The notes: generated by a model not told the origin, from the letters alone. A stretch of DNA of 9,585 nt from an uncultured Collinsella sp. (GCA_900544725.1 UQWK01000064.1:1-9585), one strand, 5' to 3'. Counted from the stretch's first letter, positions 1 through 8,035 are shown. Translations and numbers: made by a program.

Positions 1-352
1 CGATGTCGACGGTGTTGGGGTGGATGGAGGCGTCGTCGCCCTTGATGTCAAAGTGGAAGTCGAGGCCCTGCTCGCGTGCGAGGTCGAAGGCCTGCTTGAT
101 ATTCTCGTCGTCGGTGTCGAGGCCCAGGATGCCCGCGACGAGCGCGCGGTCGGTGCCGTGGCCGCGGTAGGTGTGGGCGAAGGAGTTCCACAGGCCAAAG
201 GTGACCTTGGTGATGCGGCCCTCGAGCAGGCTGGCGGCCACCTGTGCGCACCGCAGGGCGCCGGCGGTATGCGATGAGCTGGGGCCGACCATGACGGGCC
301 CCAAGATCTCGAATGCCGAGGTCGTAGCTAGTGTTTGCGGCTTGCCTGCCAT
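1..352 (-). CDS. sdaAB: L-serine dehydratase (iron-sulfur type), beta subunit, N-terminal part
   Basis: This gene deaminates L-serine to pyruvate and ammonia in the cytoplasm using a 4Fe-4S cluster; in the two-subunit form the beta chain works with an alpha chain that carries the cluster cysteines. Only the first 117 codons lie in the window; the gene runs off the left edge. The translation starts MAGKPQTLATTSAFEILGPV and contains GPSSSHTAG at residues 23-31, the hallmark serine-dehydratase motif, followed by a region with NSFAHTYRGHGTDRALVAG, also typical of the family. The ATG at 350-352 is chosen because AAAGGAG sits 5 nt upstream and the family motif begins shortly after the start. The upstream gap to metK holds a metK terminator and a long inverted repeat, so the gene probably has its own promoter. 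A fused alpha-beta enzyme cannot be excluded, because the 3' part is not visible. Confidence 0.9.
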   Translation of the reverse strand, partial: MAGKPQTLATTSAFEILGPVMVGPSSSHTAGALRCAQVAASLLEGRITKVTFGLWNSFAHTYRGHGTDRALVAGILGLDTDDENIKQAFDLAREQGLDFHFDIKGDDASIHPNTVDI

Positions 353-357
353 GGCTG

Positions 358-364
358 CTCCTTT
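358..364 (-). promoter_or_regulatory. Ribosome binding site of sdaAB
   Basis: Read on the minus strand, AAAGGAG lies 5 nt before the ATG at 352. It supports that start. It lies only 13 nt outside the base of the long inverted repeat at 378-498, so it is not itself inside the stem. Confidence 0.75.
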
Positions 365-377
365 GGTCTGTTCCGTC

Positions 378-498
378 GTCCCGAGGGGCGGGGCATAAGG
401 TCGCCTGCTCGGACAGTCCTGCTCGCACGGAGAGCACATTAAGTGCTCTCCGGCTCGTGCGGAACTCGCGATCGACCTTATGCCCCGCCCCTCGGGAC
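378..498. repeat. Long intergenic inverted repeat 1 (26 bp perfect arms, inner hairpin)
   Basis: Positions 378-403 and 473-498 are perfect reverse complements over 26 bp; the arm starts GTCCCGAGGGGCGGGG. The 69-nt centre holds a second palindrome, GGAGAGCAC at 429-437 against GTGCTCTCC at 443-451, with a 5-nt ATTAA loop and more imperfect pairing around it. It lies between the metK terminator and the sdaAB ribosome binding site. There is no T-run after either arm, so it is not a standard terminator. It could be a structured 5' leader of sdaAB, a REPIN- or MITE-like element, or an invertible segment; the sequence does not decide. No clear target-site duplication flanks it. Confidence 0.85.
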
Positions 499-592
499 TA
501 AGGATACATGGTAGAAGTGCGCATGCTGCAAAATTCATTAGCTGGTGACGCAGCGTGGGCTCATATCGAAATATCTTCACCACCGGATTAAT

Positions 593-628
593 AAAAAAGA
601 AGTACCGGTTGGAGCCGGTACTTCTTTT
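593..628 (-). terminator. Rho-independent terminator of metK
   Basis: AGTACCGG at 601-608 pairs with CCGGTACT at 615-622, and the stem extends to 14 bp (595-608 with 615-628) around a 6-nt loop. Read on the minus strand, the 3' side of the hairpin runs into CTTCTTTTTTATTAA, a good U-tract. It lies 37 nt after the metK stop codon and should separate metK from the co-directional sdaAB. Confidence 0.9.
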
Positions 629-665
629 GGTGTGTTGTTATTTGGCTGTAGCTTTTCTCGCTAGC

Positions 666-1946
<1,281 letters not shown>

Positions 1947-2013
1947 GATTGTCCTTTCAAAAACGTGTCCCGGCGACCGTTACCATTCCGCCGAGCTCTA
2001 TATGCAAGGGCAC

Positions 2014-2019
2014 ATCATA
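2014..2019 (-). promoter_or_regulatory. Possible -10 element for metK
   Basis: On the minus strand this reads TATGAT, five of six matches to the sigma-70 consensus. It would start transcription about 60 nt before the metK ATG. The hexamer 17 nt further upstream, GTGTGA, matches TTGACA at only three positions, so the call is weak. Confidence 0.35.
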
Positions 2020-2055
2020 TCGCGTAAATCCAACATTCACACCCTTTCCGCACCT

Positions 2056-2128
2056 ACTCATTGGGGACAGACTTAAATGACCAGCCAGGTGCTCATTGGG
2101 TAGTCATTTAAGTCTGTCCCCAATGAGT
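2056..2128. repeat. Long intergenic inverted repeat 2 (25 bp perfect arms)
   Basis: Positions 2056-2080 and 2104-2128 are perfect reverse complements over 25 bp, with one further C-G pair inside and C-G, C-G, A-T pairs outside after one wobble. The arm contains TTGGGGACAGACTTAAATGA. The central loop holds CTCATTGGG at 2092-2100, a partial third copy of the left arm (2057-2065), followed by GTAG. It sits between the divergent metK and gltX genes, between their putative -10 boxes. It resembles a REP doublet (REPIN) in size and arrangement; an operator or a MITE is the alternative. Confidence 0.85.
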
Positions 2129-2166
2129 GGGTCGGTGCCCTTTGTGCGGAGGTTGCTTTGTTGCTT

Positions 2167-2172
2167 TATACT
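2167..2172 (+). promoter_or_regulatory. Possible -10 element for gltX
   Basis: The hexamer TATACT matches the sigma-70 -10 consensus at five of six positions and would give a leader of about 35 nt before the gltX ATG. No good -35 hexamer lies at 16-18 nt, so this is tentative. Confidence 0.4.
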
Positions 2173-2200
2173 GATGCGGTTAGACATCCATCCTGCAATC

Positions 2201-2206
2201 GAGGAG
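2201..2206 (+). promoter_or_regulatory. Ribosome binding site deciding the gltX start
   Basis: GAGGAG lies 6 nt before the ATG at 2213. An in-frame ATG at 2096 exists, but it falls inside the inverted repeat, upstream of the likely promoter, and has no such site. Confidence 0.8.
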
Positions 2207-2212
2207 ATTTCC

Positions 2213-3688
2213 ATGGCATCAGACGTTCGCGTCCGCTTTGCACCCTCACCGACGGGCAAGCTGCACATCGGCGGCGCCCGCACCGCTATCTATAACTGGG
2301 CTTTCGCCCGTGCAAACGGCGGCACGTTCATCCTGCGCATCGACGACACCGACCCCACCCGTTCCACCGACGAGAACACGCAGATTATCCTGCGCGCCAT
2401 GCGTTGGCTGGGCTTGGACTGGGACGAGGGTCCCGAGGTGGGCGGCGATTACGGCCCCTACGCACAGACCGAGCGCCTGGACCTGTACAAGCAGGCCGCC
2501 CAGAAGCTCTGGGACGAGGGCAAGGCCTATCCCTGCTTCTGCACCAAGGAACAGCTCGACGCCGATCGAAAGGCCGCCCAGGAGCGCAAGGATCCCTTCC
2601 AGGGCTATCAGCGCCGCTGCCGCGATCTTGATCCCGAGGAGGCACGCCGCCGCATCGAGGCCGGCGAGTCCTACGTCCTGCGCATCAAGGTGCCCGAGGG
2701 CCGCGGTGACGTCGTCATCCACGACGCCGTCCACGGCGAGGTGACCTTCGACGCCAAGGAGCTCGACGACTTCGTCATCTTCCGCTCCGATGGCACGCCC
2801 ACGTACAACTTCGCGACCGTCGTCGACGACGCCATGATGAAGATCACCCACGTCATCCGCGGTGACGACCATCTGTCCAACACCCCGCGCCAGGTCATGG
2901 TCTACGAGGCCCTCGGCGCCCCCGTGCCTACGTTCGCCCACATCTCCATGATCTTGGGTGCCGACGGCAAAAAGCTCTCTAAGCGCCACGGCGCTACCTC
3001 GGTGGAGGAGTACCGCGACGCCGGCTACCTGTCCGACGCCTTTGTCAACTATCTGGCGCTGCTTGGCTGGTCGCTCGACGGCGAGACCACGATTATCCCG
3101 CGCGATGTCCTGGCCAGCAAGTTCTCGCTCGACCGCATCTCCAAGAACCCGGCGACCTTCGACCCCAAGAAGCTCGACTGGGTCAATGCCGAGTATATCA
3201 ACGGCATGTCCGATGCTCAGTTTGCCGACGAGATCATGGTCCCCGAGCTGCACGAGGCGGGTCTCATCGAGGGTAATGTCGAGTACGGCGAGGATTGGAT
3301 CGACGCGCTTGCCGCCATCGTCAAGCCGCGCACCAAGATGCCGGCCGACGCCGTGACCGTCGCCGCTCCCATCTTTGCCACGGCCGAGACGCTCGAGTAT
3401 GACGAGAAGTCCGTCCACAAGGGTCTGGCCAAGGAAGGCATGGGCGCCATTCTGGATGCCGCCAAGGCCGCGCTCGAGGGCGTGGACGAGTGGACGGCCG
3501 CCAACATCGACGCCGCGCTTGAGCCGCTGCCCGAGCAGATGGACCTCAAGAAGCGCGTGGTGTTCCAGGCCGTGCGCGTCGCCGTCTGCGGCAACATGGT
3601 GAGCCCCCCGCTGGGCGAGACCATGGCACTCGTCGGCCGCGACGACTGTCTGGCGCGCATCGACCGCGCCCGCACGATGGCGCTGTAG
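2213..3688 (+). CDS. gltX: Glutamyl-tRNA synthetase (class I)
   Basis: It charges tRNA-Glu with glutamate using ATP, in the cytoplasm. The 491-residue length fits bacterial GluRS. The N-terminal Rossmann domain opens with VRVRFAPSPTGKLHIGG, carrying the HIGH-type motif HIGG at residues 18-21; the second ATP-binding motif KLSKR is at 254-258, within GADGKKLSKRHG. After it comes the helical anticodon-binding half. In many actinobacteria this enzyme is non-discriminating and also charges tRNA-Gln for later amidation by GatCAB; that cannot be decided here. The start at 2213 is preferred because of its Shine-Dalgarno site and because the conserved block begins at residue 5. It is divergent from metK and ends in its own terminator 23 nt after the stop, so it is probably a single-gene unit with some read-through into priA. 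Confidence 0.97.
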   Translation: MASDVRVRFAPSPTGKLHIGGARTAIYNWAFARANGGTFILRIDDTDPTRSTDENTQIILRAMRWLGLDWDEGPEVGGDYGPYAQTERLDLYKQAAQKLWDEGKAYPCFCTKEQLDADRKAAQERKDPFQGYQRRCRDLDPEEARRRIEAGESYVLRIKVPEGRGDVVIHDAVHGEVTFDAKELDDFVIFRSDGTPTYNFATVVDDAMMKITHVIRGDDHLSNTPRQVMVYEALGAPVPTFAHISMILGADGKKLSKRHGATSVEEYRDAGYLSDAFVNYLALLGWSLDGETTIIPRDVLASKFSLDRISKNPATFDPKKLDWVNAEYINGMSDAQFADEIMVPELHEAGLIEGNVEYGEDWIDALAAIVKPRTKMPADAVTVAAPIFATAETLEYDEKSVHKGLAKEGMGAILDAAKAALEGVDEWTAANIDAALEPLPEQMDLKKRVVFQAVRVAVCGNMVSPPLGETMALVGRDDCLARIDRARTMAL

Positions 3689-3711
3689 CAGCTGCGTAAA
3701 CGCATGTATCT

Positions 3712-3744
3712 GAGCCCCGCTCACCACGAGTGGGGCTCTTGTTT
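3712..3744 (+). terminator. Rho-independent terminator of gltX
   Basis: GAGCCCCGCTC at 3712-3722 pairs with GAGTGGGGCTC at 3728-3738 (11 bp, one G-T wobble) around a 5-nt loop, followed by TTGTTT. It lies between gltX and priA and leaves only 39 nt for a priA promoter, in which I see no clear -35/-10 pair. Confidence 0.85.
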
Positions 3745-3777
3745 CTAAAGACGTATGGGATAGGAGGTGCTGGGGCC

Positions 3778-6231
3778 ATGGCCGAGCAACTTTCGCTGTT
3801 TGGTTCGCCGGAACCGGAGGGAGCTCCGAAGTTCGTGGCCCCTGTCGCCGCCCCGGCGCAGCCCGAGCCTGCCCCTGAGCCCGTCGCCGCCTACGCGAGC
3901 GTGGTTCTCGACATCCCGACCCGTGCACTGTCCGAGCCGTTTGCCTACGGCATTCCGTCGTCACTCGCCAACGATGCCCAGATCGGCTCCACCGTTCTAG
4001 TTCATTTTGGCAACCGTGCTGCCGCGGGCTACATCGTCGACATCGCGTCCGAGCTGACCGACCTGCAAGGTAACGAAGCTCTCGATCCCGCGCGCATCAA
4101 GCCTATCGAGGCTATCCTCAGCAAGCCGCTCTTTACCGCCGAGGCCGCCCGTATCGCACGCTGGATGAGCCGCGAGTACGTCGCAACGCTTTCCGAGTGC
4201 CTGCGCCTGTTCTTGCCACCGGGTGGAAGCCCGCGCGTGGTCAAGGGCGATGACGGCGTGTGGGCCGTTGAGCGCCCCGCCGTCAAACCCATTCAAAACC
4301 GCTGGGTTATGCTCACGCCCGAGGGTTTCGACTACACGCCGCCCAAGACCGCGGTCCGTCAGCGTCAGCTCATCGAGGCGCTCCAATGCGGTCCGGTCAC
4401 GACGCGCGACCTTAACCTGCTCTACAACAGCATGTCGGCGACCATCAAGGCGCTCGAAAAACGCGGCGTCGTGGTGGTGGAAGAGCGCCGCGCTTGGCGT
4501 GGCTGCAGCGAGCGGACCACGCTGTCCTCGGCGAGCGGCAAGGCCCCGGTGGCACTCACCAACGGTCAACGGCAGGCCCTCGCGCAGATTGAACGCGCAC
4601 GCTTGGACGCTCATGGTGATGTGGTGCTGGTCGATGGCGTTACCGGTTCCGGCAAAACCGAGGTCTACCTCTCGGCGATTGAGCGCGTGCTGGCGGCAGG
4701 CCGTTCGGCCTGCGTGCTTGTGGCCGAGATCTCGCTGACGGCCCAGACCGTCGGCCGCTTCCGCTCGCGCTTTGGCGAGACGGTCGCTGTGTTCCATTCG
4801 CGTCTTTCTGCTGGCGAGCGCCTGGACCAGTGGGACATGGTCGCCAGCGGTGCCGCGCGCGTGGTCGTGGGCGCTCGCTCGGCGCTCTTTTGCCCGCTCA
4901 GCGACTTGGGTCTCATCATCATCGACGAGGAGCACGAGACCAGCTACAAGCAGGGTTCCAGCCCGCGCTACCATGCGCGCGAGGTGGCGTCTGAGATGGC
5001 GCGCCGCTATCGCTGCCCACTCGTGCTGGGTTCGGCCACGCCTTCTGCCGAGGCCCTCGACCGCTGTCGTCGCGGCACGTACAACGGTGCCACTTGGACG
5101 CGTGTCGAGATGCCCGAGCGCCCGGGACACGCCGTGTTGCCCACAGTCCGCATTGCCGACCTGCGCCGCGAGTTCGCGCACGGCAGTCGCTCCATGTTCT
5201 CAAAACCGCTGATGGAGGGCCTCGAGCGCGTAGTCGAGCGCCGCGAAAAGGCCGTGTTGCTGCACAACCGTCGCGGCTTTGCGCCCTTCCTGATGTGCCG
5301 CGAATGCGGCTGCGTGCCCACCTGCAACCACTGTTCCACCGCACTCACGTACCACGAGCGCACGCACACGCTGCAGTGCCACACCTGCGGATCGTCTTGG
5401 CGCGTGCAGCCCTATCCGGCGCCCACGAGTCGCTGTCCCAAGTGCGGCAGCCGCTACCTGGCAAAAATGGGCCTGGGTACGCAGCAGATCGAGGACGCAC
5501 TGCACCAGATGCTGCCCGACGACGTCGCCATCATTCGCATGGACGCCGATTCCACGCGCGGCAAGGATGCGCACAAAAAGCTGCTCGAGCAGTTCGATGC
5601 CGCCGATTGCGCGGTGCTGCTGGGCACACAGATGATCGCCAAGGGCCTCGACTTTCCCGAGGTCACGCTCGTGGGCGTGGTCAATGCCGACTTTGCCCTC
5701 AAGCTTCCCGATTTTAGAGCAGGGGAGCGCGCCTACGATTTGCTGGAGCAGGTCGCTGGCCGTGCCGGGCGCGGCGATCGCCCCGGCGAGGTTATCATCC
5801 AGACCTATCTGCCCGAGGACCCGGTCATTCGCGCCGTCGCCGAGCACGACCGCTCGATCTTTACCGACTACGACCTGGACCAGCGCCGCGACGCCCTGTA
5901 CCCGCCGTTCGTGCGCCTTGCCAACATCTTGGTATGGTCGACGAACGCGGATGACGCGCGGGACTACATCGGTCGTATCGCGAAGCTCCTCAAGCGTCGC
6001 TGGCATGCCGCCGCGCCCGACTTTTTGCGGGCGGGGAGCGCCGTGCCCCAGGTGCTTGGTCCGGCTTCGTGTGTAATCGAGAGAGCCAAGGACCGTTACC
6101 GCTTCCATCTGCTTGTAAAGTCGCCGGTAGGGTACCATGTCTCTGATGATATCGACGCCTGCCTCAAAGAGGTGGGCTCCGTGCGCGGCGTGAGCGTGAT
6201 CGTTGACGTCGACGCCTATGATTTGATGTAA
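3778..6231 (+). CDS. priA: Primosomal protein N' (PriA), replication restart helicase
   Basis: PriA is a 3'-5' DNA helicase that recognises stalled forks and reloads the replisome. The 817-residue product is longer than the 732-residue E. coli protein. In order: a short tail with QLSLF at residues 4-8 and a Pro/Ala/Glu-rich linker to about 38; the fork-binding domain from about residue 40 (SVVLDIPTRALSEPFAYGIP); Walker A GVTGSGKT at 287-294; DEEH at 383-386; two zinc-binding cysteine clusters (C507, C510, C516, C519, C534, C537, C553, C556; C512 is extra); and the C-terminal helicase lobe with GTQMIAKGLDFPEV and QVAGRAGRGDRPG. All key helicase and zinc residues are present. The ATG at 3778 has AGGAGG at 3762-3767, 10 nt upstream; an in-frame GTG at 3730 lies within the gltX terminator and is unlikely. 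It heads the priA-def-fmt-rsmB cluster, 18 nt before def. Confidence 0.97.
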   Translation: MAEQLSLFGSPEPEGAPKFVAPVAAPAQPEPAPEPVAAYASVVLDIPTRALSEPFAYGIPSSLANDAQIGSTVLVHFGNRAAAGYIVDIASELTDLQGNEALDPARIKPIEAILSKPLFTAEAARIARWMSREYVATLSECLRLFLPPGGSPRVVKGDDGVWAVERPAVKPIQNRWVMLTPEGFDYTPPKTAVRQRQLIEALQCGPVTTRDLNLLYNSMSATIKALEKRGVVVVEERRAWRGCSERTTLSSASGKAPVALTNGQRQALAQIERARLDAHGDVVLVDGVTGSGKTEVYLSAIERVLAAGRSACVLVAEISLTAQTVGRFRSRFGETVAVFHSRLSAGERLDQWDMVASGAARVVVGARSALFCPLSDLGLIIIDEEHETSYKQGSSPRYHAREVASEMARRYRCPLVLGSATPSAEALDRCRRGTYNGATWTRVEMPERPGHAVLPTVRIADLRREFAHGSRSMFSKPLMEGLERVVERREKAVLLHNRRGFAPFLMCRECGCVPTCNHCSTALTYHERTHTLQCHTCGSSWRVQPYPAPTSRCPKCGSRYLAKMGLGTQQIEDALHQMLPDDVAIIRMDADSTRGKDAHKKLLEQFDAADCAVLLGTQMIAKGLDFPEVTLVGVVNADFALKLPDFRAGERAYDLLEQVAGRAGRGDRPGEVIIQTYLPEDPVIRAVAEHDRSIFTDYDLDQRRDALYPPFVRLANILVWSTNADDARDYIGRIAKLLKRRWHAAAPDFLRAGSAVPQVLGPASCVIERAKDRYRFHLLVKSPVGYHVSDDIDACLKEVGSVRGVSVIVDVDAYDLM

Positions 6232-6236
6232 CAACC

Positions 6237-6243
6237 CGAAAGG
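6237..6243 (+). promoter_or_regulatory. Ribosome binding site deciding the def start
   Basis: CGAAAGG ends directly against an ATG at 6244 but lies 6 nt before a second in-frame ATG at 6250. That spacing favours 6250 as the start codon. Confidence 0.65.
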
Positions 6244-6249
6244 ATGGCC

Positions 6250-6786
6250 ATGGAAGCCAACGGAATCGTACTGTCGCCCGACCCTCGTCTGCGCCAGGAG
6301 TGCGCCGTCATCGAGGAGATCACCCCAGCGATTGAGGCGCTTGCCGAGAAGATGAAGAAGATGATGTTCGACAACGGCGGTTGTGGTCTTGCTGCCCCGC
6401 AGATCGGTGAGCTCATTCAGCTCGTCACCATCGACTGCGACTACAGCGACAAGAACGACTATGACCCGTACGTGCTCATCAACCCTGTTATTGTTGAGCA
6501 GAGTGACCATCTGGTGCCGTTTAGCGAGGGCTGCCTTTCTATCCCTGGCATTAGCTGCGAGATCGAGCGTCCCGATCACGTTGTCGTTGAGGCGTATGAC
6601 TTGGATGCCAACTTGATTCGCTACGAGGCCTCGGGCGATCTGTTCTGCGTGTGCCTGCAGCACGAGATCGATCACCTGCACGGCAATACCATGTTCGAGC
6701 GACTCAAACCTATGCAGCGCATCAAGGCGGTCAAGGAGTACCAGGACGCCCTGGCCCGCGGCGCTCGACCGGGCGAGACGGAGTAG
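6250..6786 (+). CDS. def: Peptide deformylase
   Basis: It removes the formyl group from the N-terminal methionine of new proteins at the ribosome exit, the reverse counterpart of Fmt encoded next door. The 178-residue product carries all three signature motifs: GCGLAAPQ (residues 44-51), EGCLS (93-97) and HEIDH (138-142). C95 and the two histidines H138 and H142 are the expected metal ligands and E139 the catalytic base. The first motif has Cys where many family members have a small aliphatic residue. The start is set at 6250 rather than the in-frame ATG at 6244 because of Shine-Dalgarno spacing; the difference is two residues. It follows priA by 18 nt and is surely co-transcribed with it. 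Downstream, a long palindrome begins within 10 nt of the stop codon. Confidence 0.96.
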   Translation: MEANGIVLSPDPRLRQECAVIEEITPAIEALAEKMKKMMFDNGGCGLAAPQIGELIQLVTIDCDYSDKNDYDPYVLINPVIVEQSDHLVPFSEGCLSIPGISCEIERPDHVVVEAYDLDANLIRYEASGDLFCVCLQHEIDHLHGNTMFERLKPMQRIKAVKEYQDALARGARPGETE

Positions 6787-6794
6787 GTCCCACC

Positions 6795-6897
6795 GTCCCC
6801 GGTGCTGAGCGCCCACATATCATCCCGTGCTCAAACATTCTCGCTGCGCTGCGAAACTGCGCGCGGGACGATATGTGGGCGCTCAGCACCGGGGGAC
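6795..6897. repeat. Long intergenic inverted repeat 3 (25 bp perfect arms, about 33 bp in all)
   Basis: Positions 6797-6821 and 6870-6894 are perfect reverse complements over 25 bp (arm CCCCGGTGCTGAGCGCCCAC and on). Beyond one A/C mismatch inside, TCCCG at 6823-6827 pairs with CGGGA at 6864-6868. Outside, GTC pairs with GAC after a one-base bulge. The centre carries a small TCGC/GCGA hairpin. It starts 9 nt after the def stop codon. A TTTT lies 8 nt after the right arm, but the stem is far longer than a normal terminator and a better terminator candidate lies 75 nt further on. Confidence 0.85.
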
Positions 6898-6971
6898 TGC
6901 GTTTTCTTGGCTCGGTTCGCCCGGGTGCCGTCGGGCCAGGGAAGGGCGTCTTCGCTGATAATTGCTTTGGT

Positions 6972-7009
6972 GGAAGAGCTGCTTTTATTGCGGCTCTTTC
7001 TTTGGTTTT
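6972..7009 (+). terminator. Probable terminator of the priA-def unit, or leader attenuator of fmt
   Basis: GGAAGAGCTGC at 6972-6982 pairs with GCGGCTCTTTC at 6990-7000 (11 bp with two G-T wobbles) around the loop TTTTATT, followed by TTTGGTTTT. This has the shape of a Rho-independent terminator, with an interrupted U-tract. It splits def from fmt. The stretch after it, 7010-7097, is very G+T-rich and holds no gene and no promoter I can call with confidence. Confidence 0.6.
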
Positions 7010-7114
7010 GGGTATATTTGTTCTTGTTGAATTGTTATTGCGGATGGGCTGGGTACTTGGCTTTCCGTTGTTATTTGTAGCCGTCTCGGCTTTGGTTGAG
7101 GGGAGACGTTCTTT

Positions 7115-8035
7115 ATGCGTATTGTGTTTATGGGTACGCCTGATTTTGCTGTGCCTTCGTTGACTTCGCTTGTTGAGGCTGGGAACGAGATTGCGCTTGT
7201 TATTACTCGTCCCGATGCTGTTCGCGGGCGCGGTAAGAAGCTTGAGCCTTCTCCCGTTAAGGCCAAGGCGCTCGAGCTTGGTCTGCCCGTTGTTGAGGCC
7301 AATCGTATGACGCCGGAGGTTGTTGAGGCGCTCCAGGCTGCGCAGGCTGATATTTTCTGTGTGGCTGCCTATGGCTGCATTTTGCCTGATGAGGTGCTGC
7401 ATATGGCGCCGCTTGGTATTGTGAATGTTCACGCTTCGCTGCTGCCTCGTTGGCGTGGCGCTGCCCCCATTCAGCGTGCCATTCTTGCTGGTGATGAGGT
7501 TGCTGGCGTTTCCATTATGCGTATTGGGCATGGCGTGGATACGGGCGCTTATTGCGCCCAGGCGTCTACATCGGTTGTCGGTAAGCATGCCGAGGCGCTG
7601 ACCATGGAGCTTGGTGAGCTTGGTGGCAAGTTGCTTGCCGATACGCTTCCCTCGCTTGCCGATGGCTCGGCTGTTTGGACTGAGCAGGATGAGTCGCTCG
7701 TCACTCATGCTGCCAAGATTTCCAAGCAGGAGATGCGTCTGGATCCGCAGATGGCGGCGCTCGATTGCGTGCGTCATGTGCTCGCTTCGTCCGATACCGC
7801 GCCTGCCCGTTGTGTGATTGCCGACAAGACGGTTCGCGTGCTCGATGCTGCGCCGGCTGATGTGTCGCTTGGCGAGGGCGCTGTTGCCGTCAAGAGCAAG
7901 CGTGTTTACCTGGGCCTTTCCGATGGCGCGGTTGAATTGCTTGAGGTTAAGCCCGATGGCAAGCGTGCCATGGCTGCTTCTGCCTGGGCTGCCGGCCTGC
8001 AGGGTGCCGAACTTTCGTGGGGTGTACTGTCATGA
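7115..8035 (+). CDS. fmt: Methionyl-tRNA formyltransferase
   Basis: It transfers a formyl group from 10-formyl-tetrahydrofolate to Met on initiator tRNA, in the cytoplasm. The 306-residue length is normal. It opens MRIVFMGTPDFAVPSL, typical of the family. The catalytic triad is present: N104 and H106 in NVHASLLPRWRGAAPIQ (residues 104-120) and D142 in VDTGAY, matching N108, H110 and D146 known from E. coli. The C-terminal half is the tRNA-binding OB-like domain. GAGGGGAG lies 9 nt before the ATG. The stop codon overlaps the rsmB start as ATGA, so the two are translationally coupled. Its codon use differs from the genes around it: by hand count 27 of the first 50 codons end in T, against 7 of 50 in gltX. 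Confidence 0.97.
   Translation: MRIVFMGTPDFAVPSLTSLVEAGNEIALVITRPDAVRGRGKKLEPSPVKAKALELGLPVVEANRMTPEVVEALQAAQADIFCVAAYGCILPDEVLHMAPLGIVNVHASLLPRWRGAAPIQRAILAGDEVAGVSIMRIGHGVDTGAYCAQASTSVVGKHAEALTMELGELGGKLLADTLPSLADGSAVWTEQDESLVTHAAKISKQEMRLDPQMAALDCVRHVLASSDTAPARCVIADKTVRVLDAAPADVSLGEGAVAVKSKRVYLGLSDGAVELLEVKPDGKRAMAASAWAAGLQGAELSWGVLS

Noticed and set aside
378..498. The palindrome as a tRNA or as part of a CRISPR array
   Set aside because: There is no cloverleaf, anticodon arm or CCA end, and there is only one repeat pair, inverted, with no spacer series.
1947..2055. A SAM riboswitch in the metK leader
   Set aside because: The leader is only about 60-100 nt and I could not find the core helices of a known SAM riboswitch class. 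A covariance-model search would decide.
2096..2212. An upstream in-frame ATG that would extend GltX by 39 residues
   Set aside because: It falls within the inverted repeat and before the likely promoter. The ATG at 2213 has a good ribosome binding site, and the conserved GluRS N-terminus begins there.
3693..3704. Small TGCGT/ACGCA hairpin just after the gltX stop
   Set aside because: Only five base pairs with a two-base loop; expected by chance, and the strong terminator lies just downstream.
3730..3777. A GTG start extending PriA by 16 residues
   Set aside because: It lies inside the gltX terminator stem and lacks a ribosome binding site; AGGAGG at 3762-3767 serves the ATG at 3778.
2246..3964. 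A 572-codon open frame on the minus strand opposite gltX, and similar long antisense frames opposite metK, priA, def and fmt-rsmB
   Set aside because: They mirror the codon structure of the real genes in GC-rich DNA, have low-complexity compositions rich in Arg, Gly, Ala and Val, and show no recognisable motif.
6802..7163. Two hydrophobic open frames across the def-fmt gap, resembling small membrane proteins
   Set aside because: They run through the palindrome and terminator hairpin, overlap fmt or end before it, and their hydrophobicity follows from the T-rich sequence. No ribosome binding site supports them.
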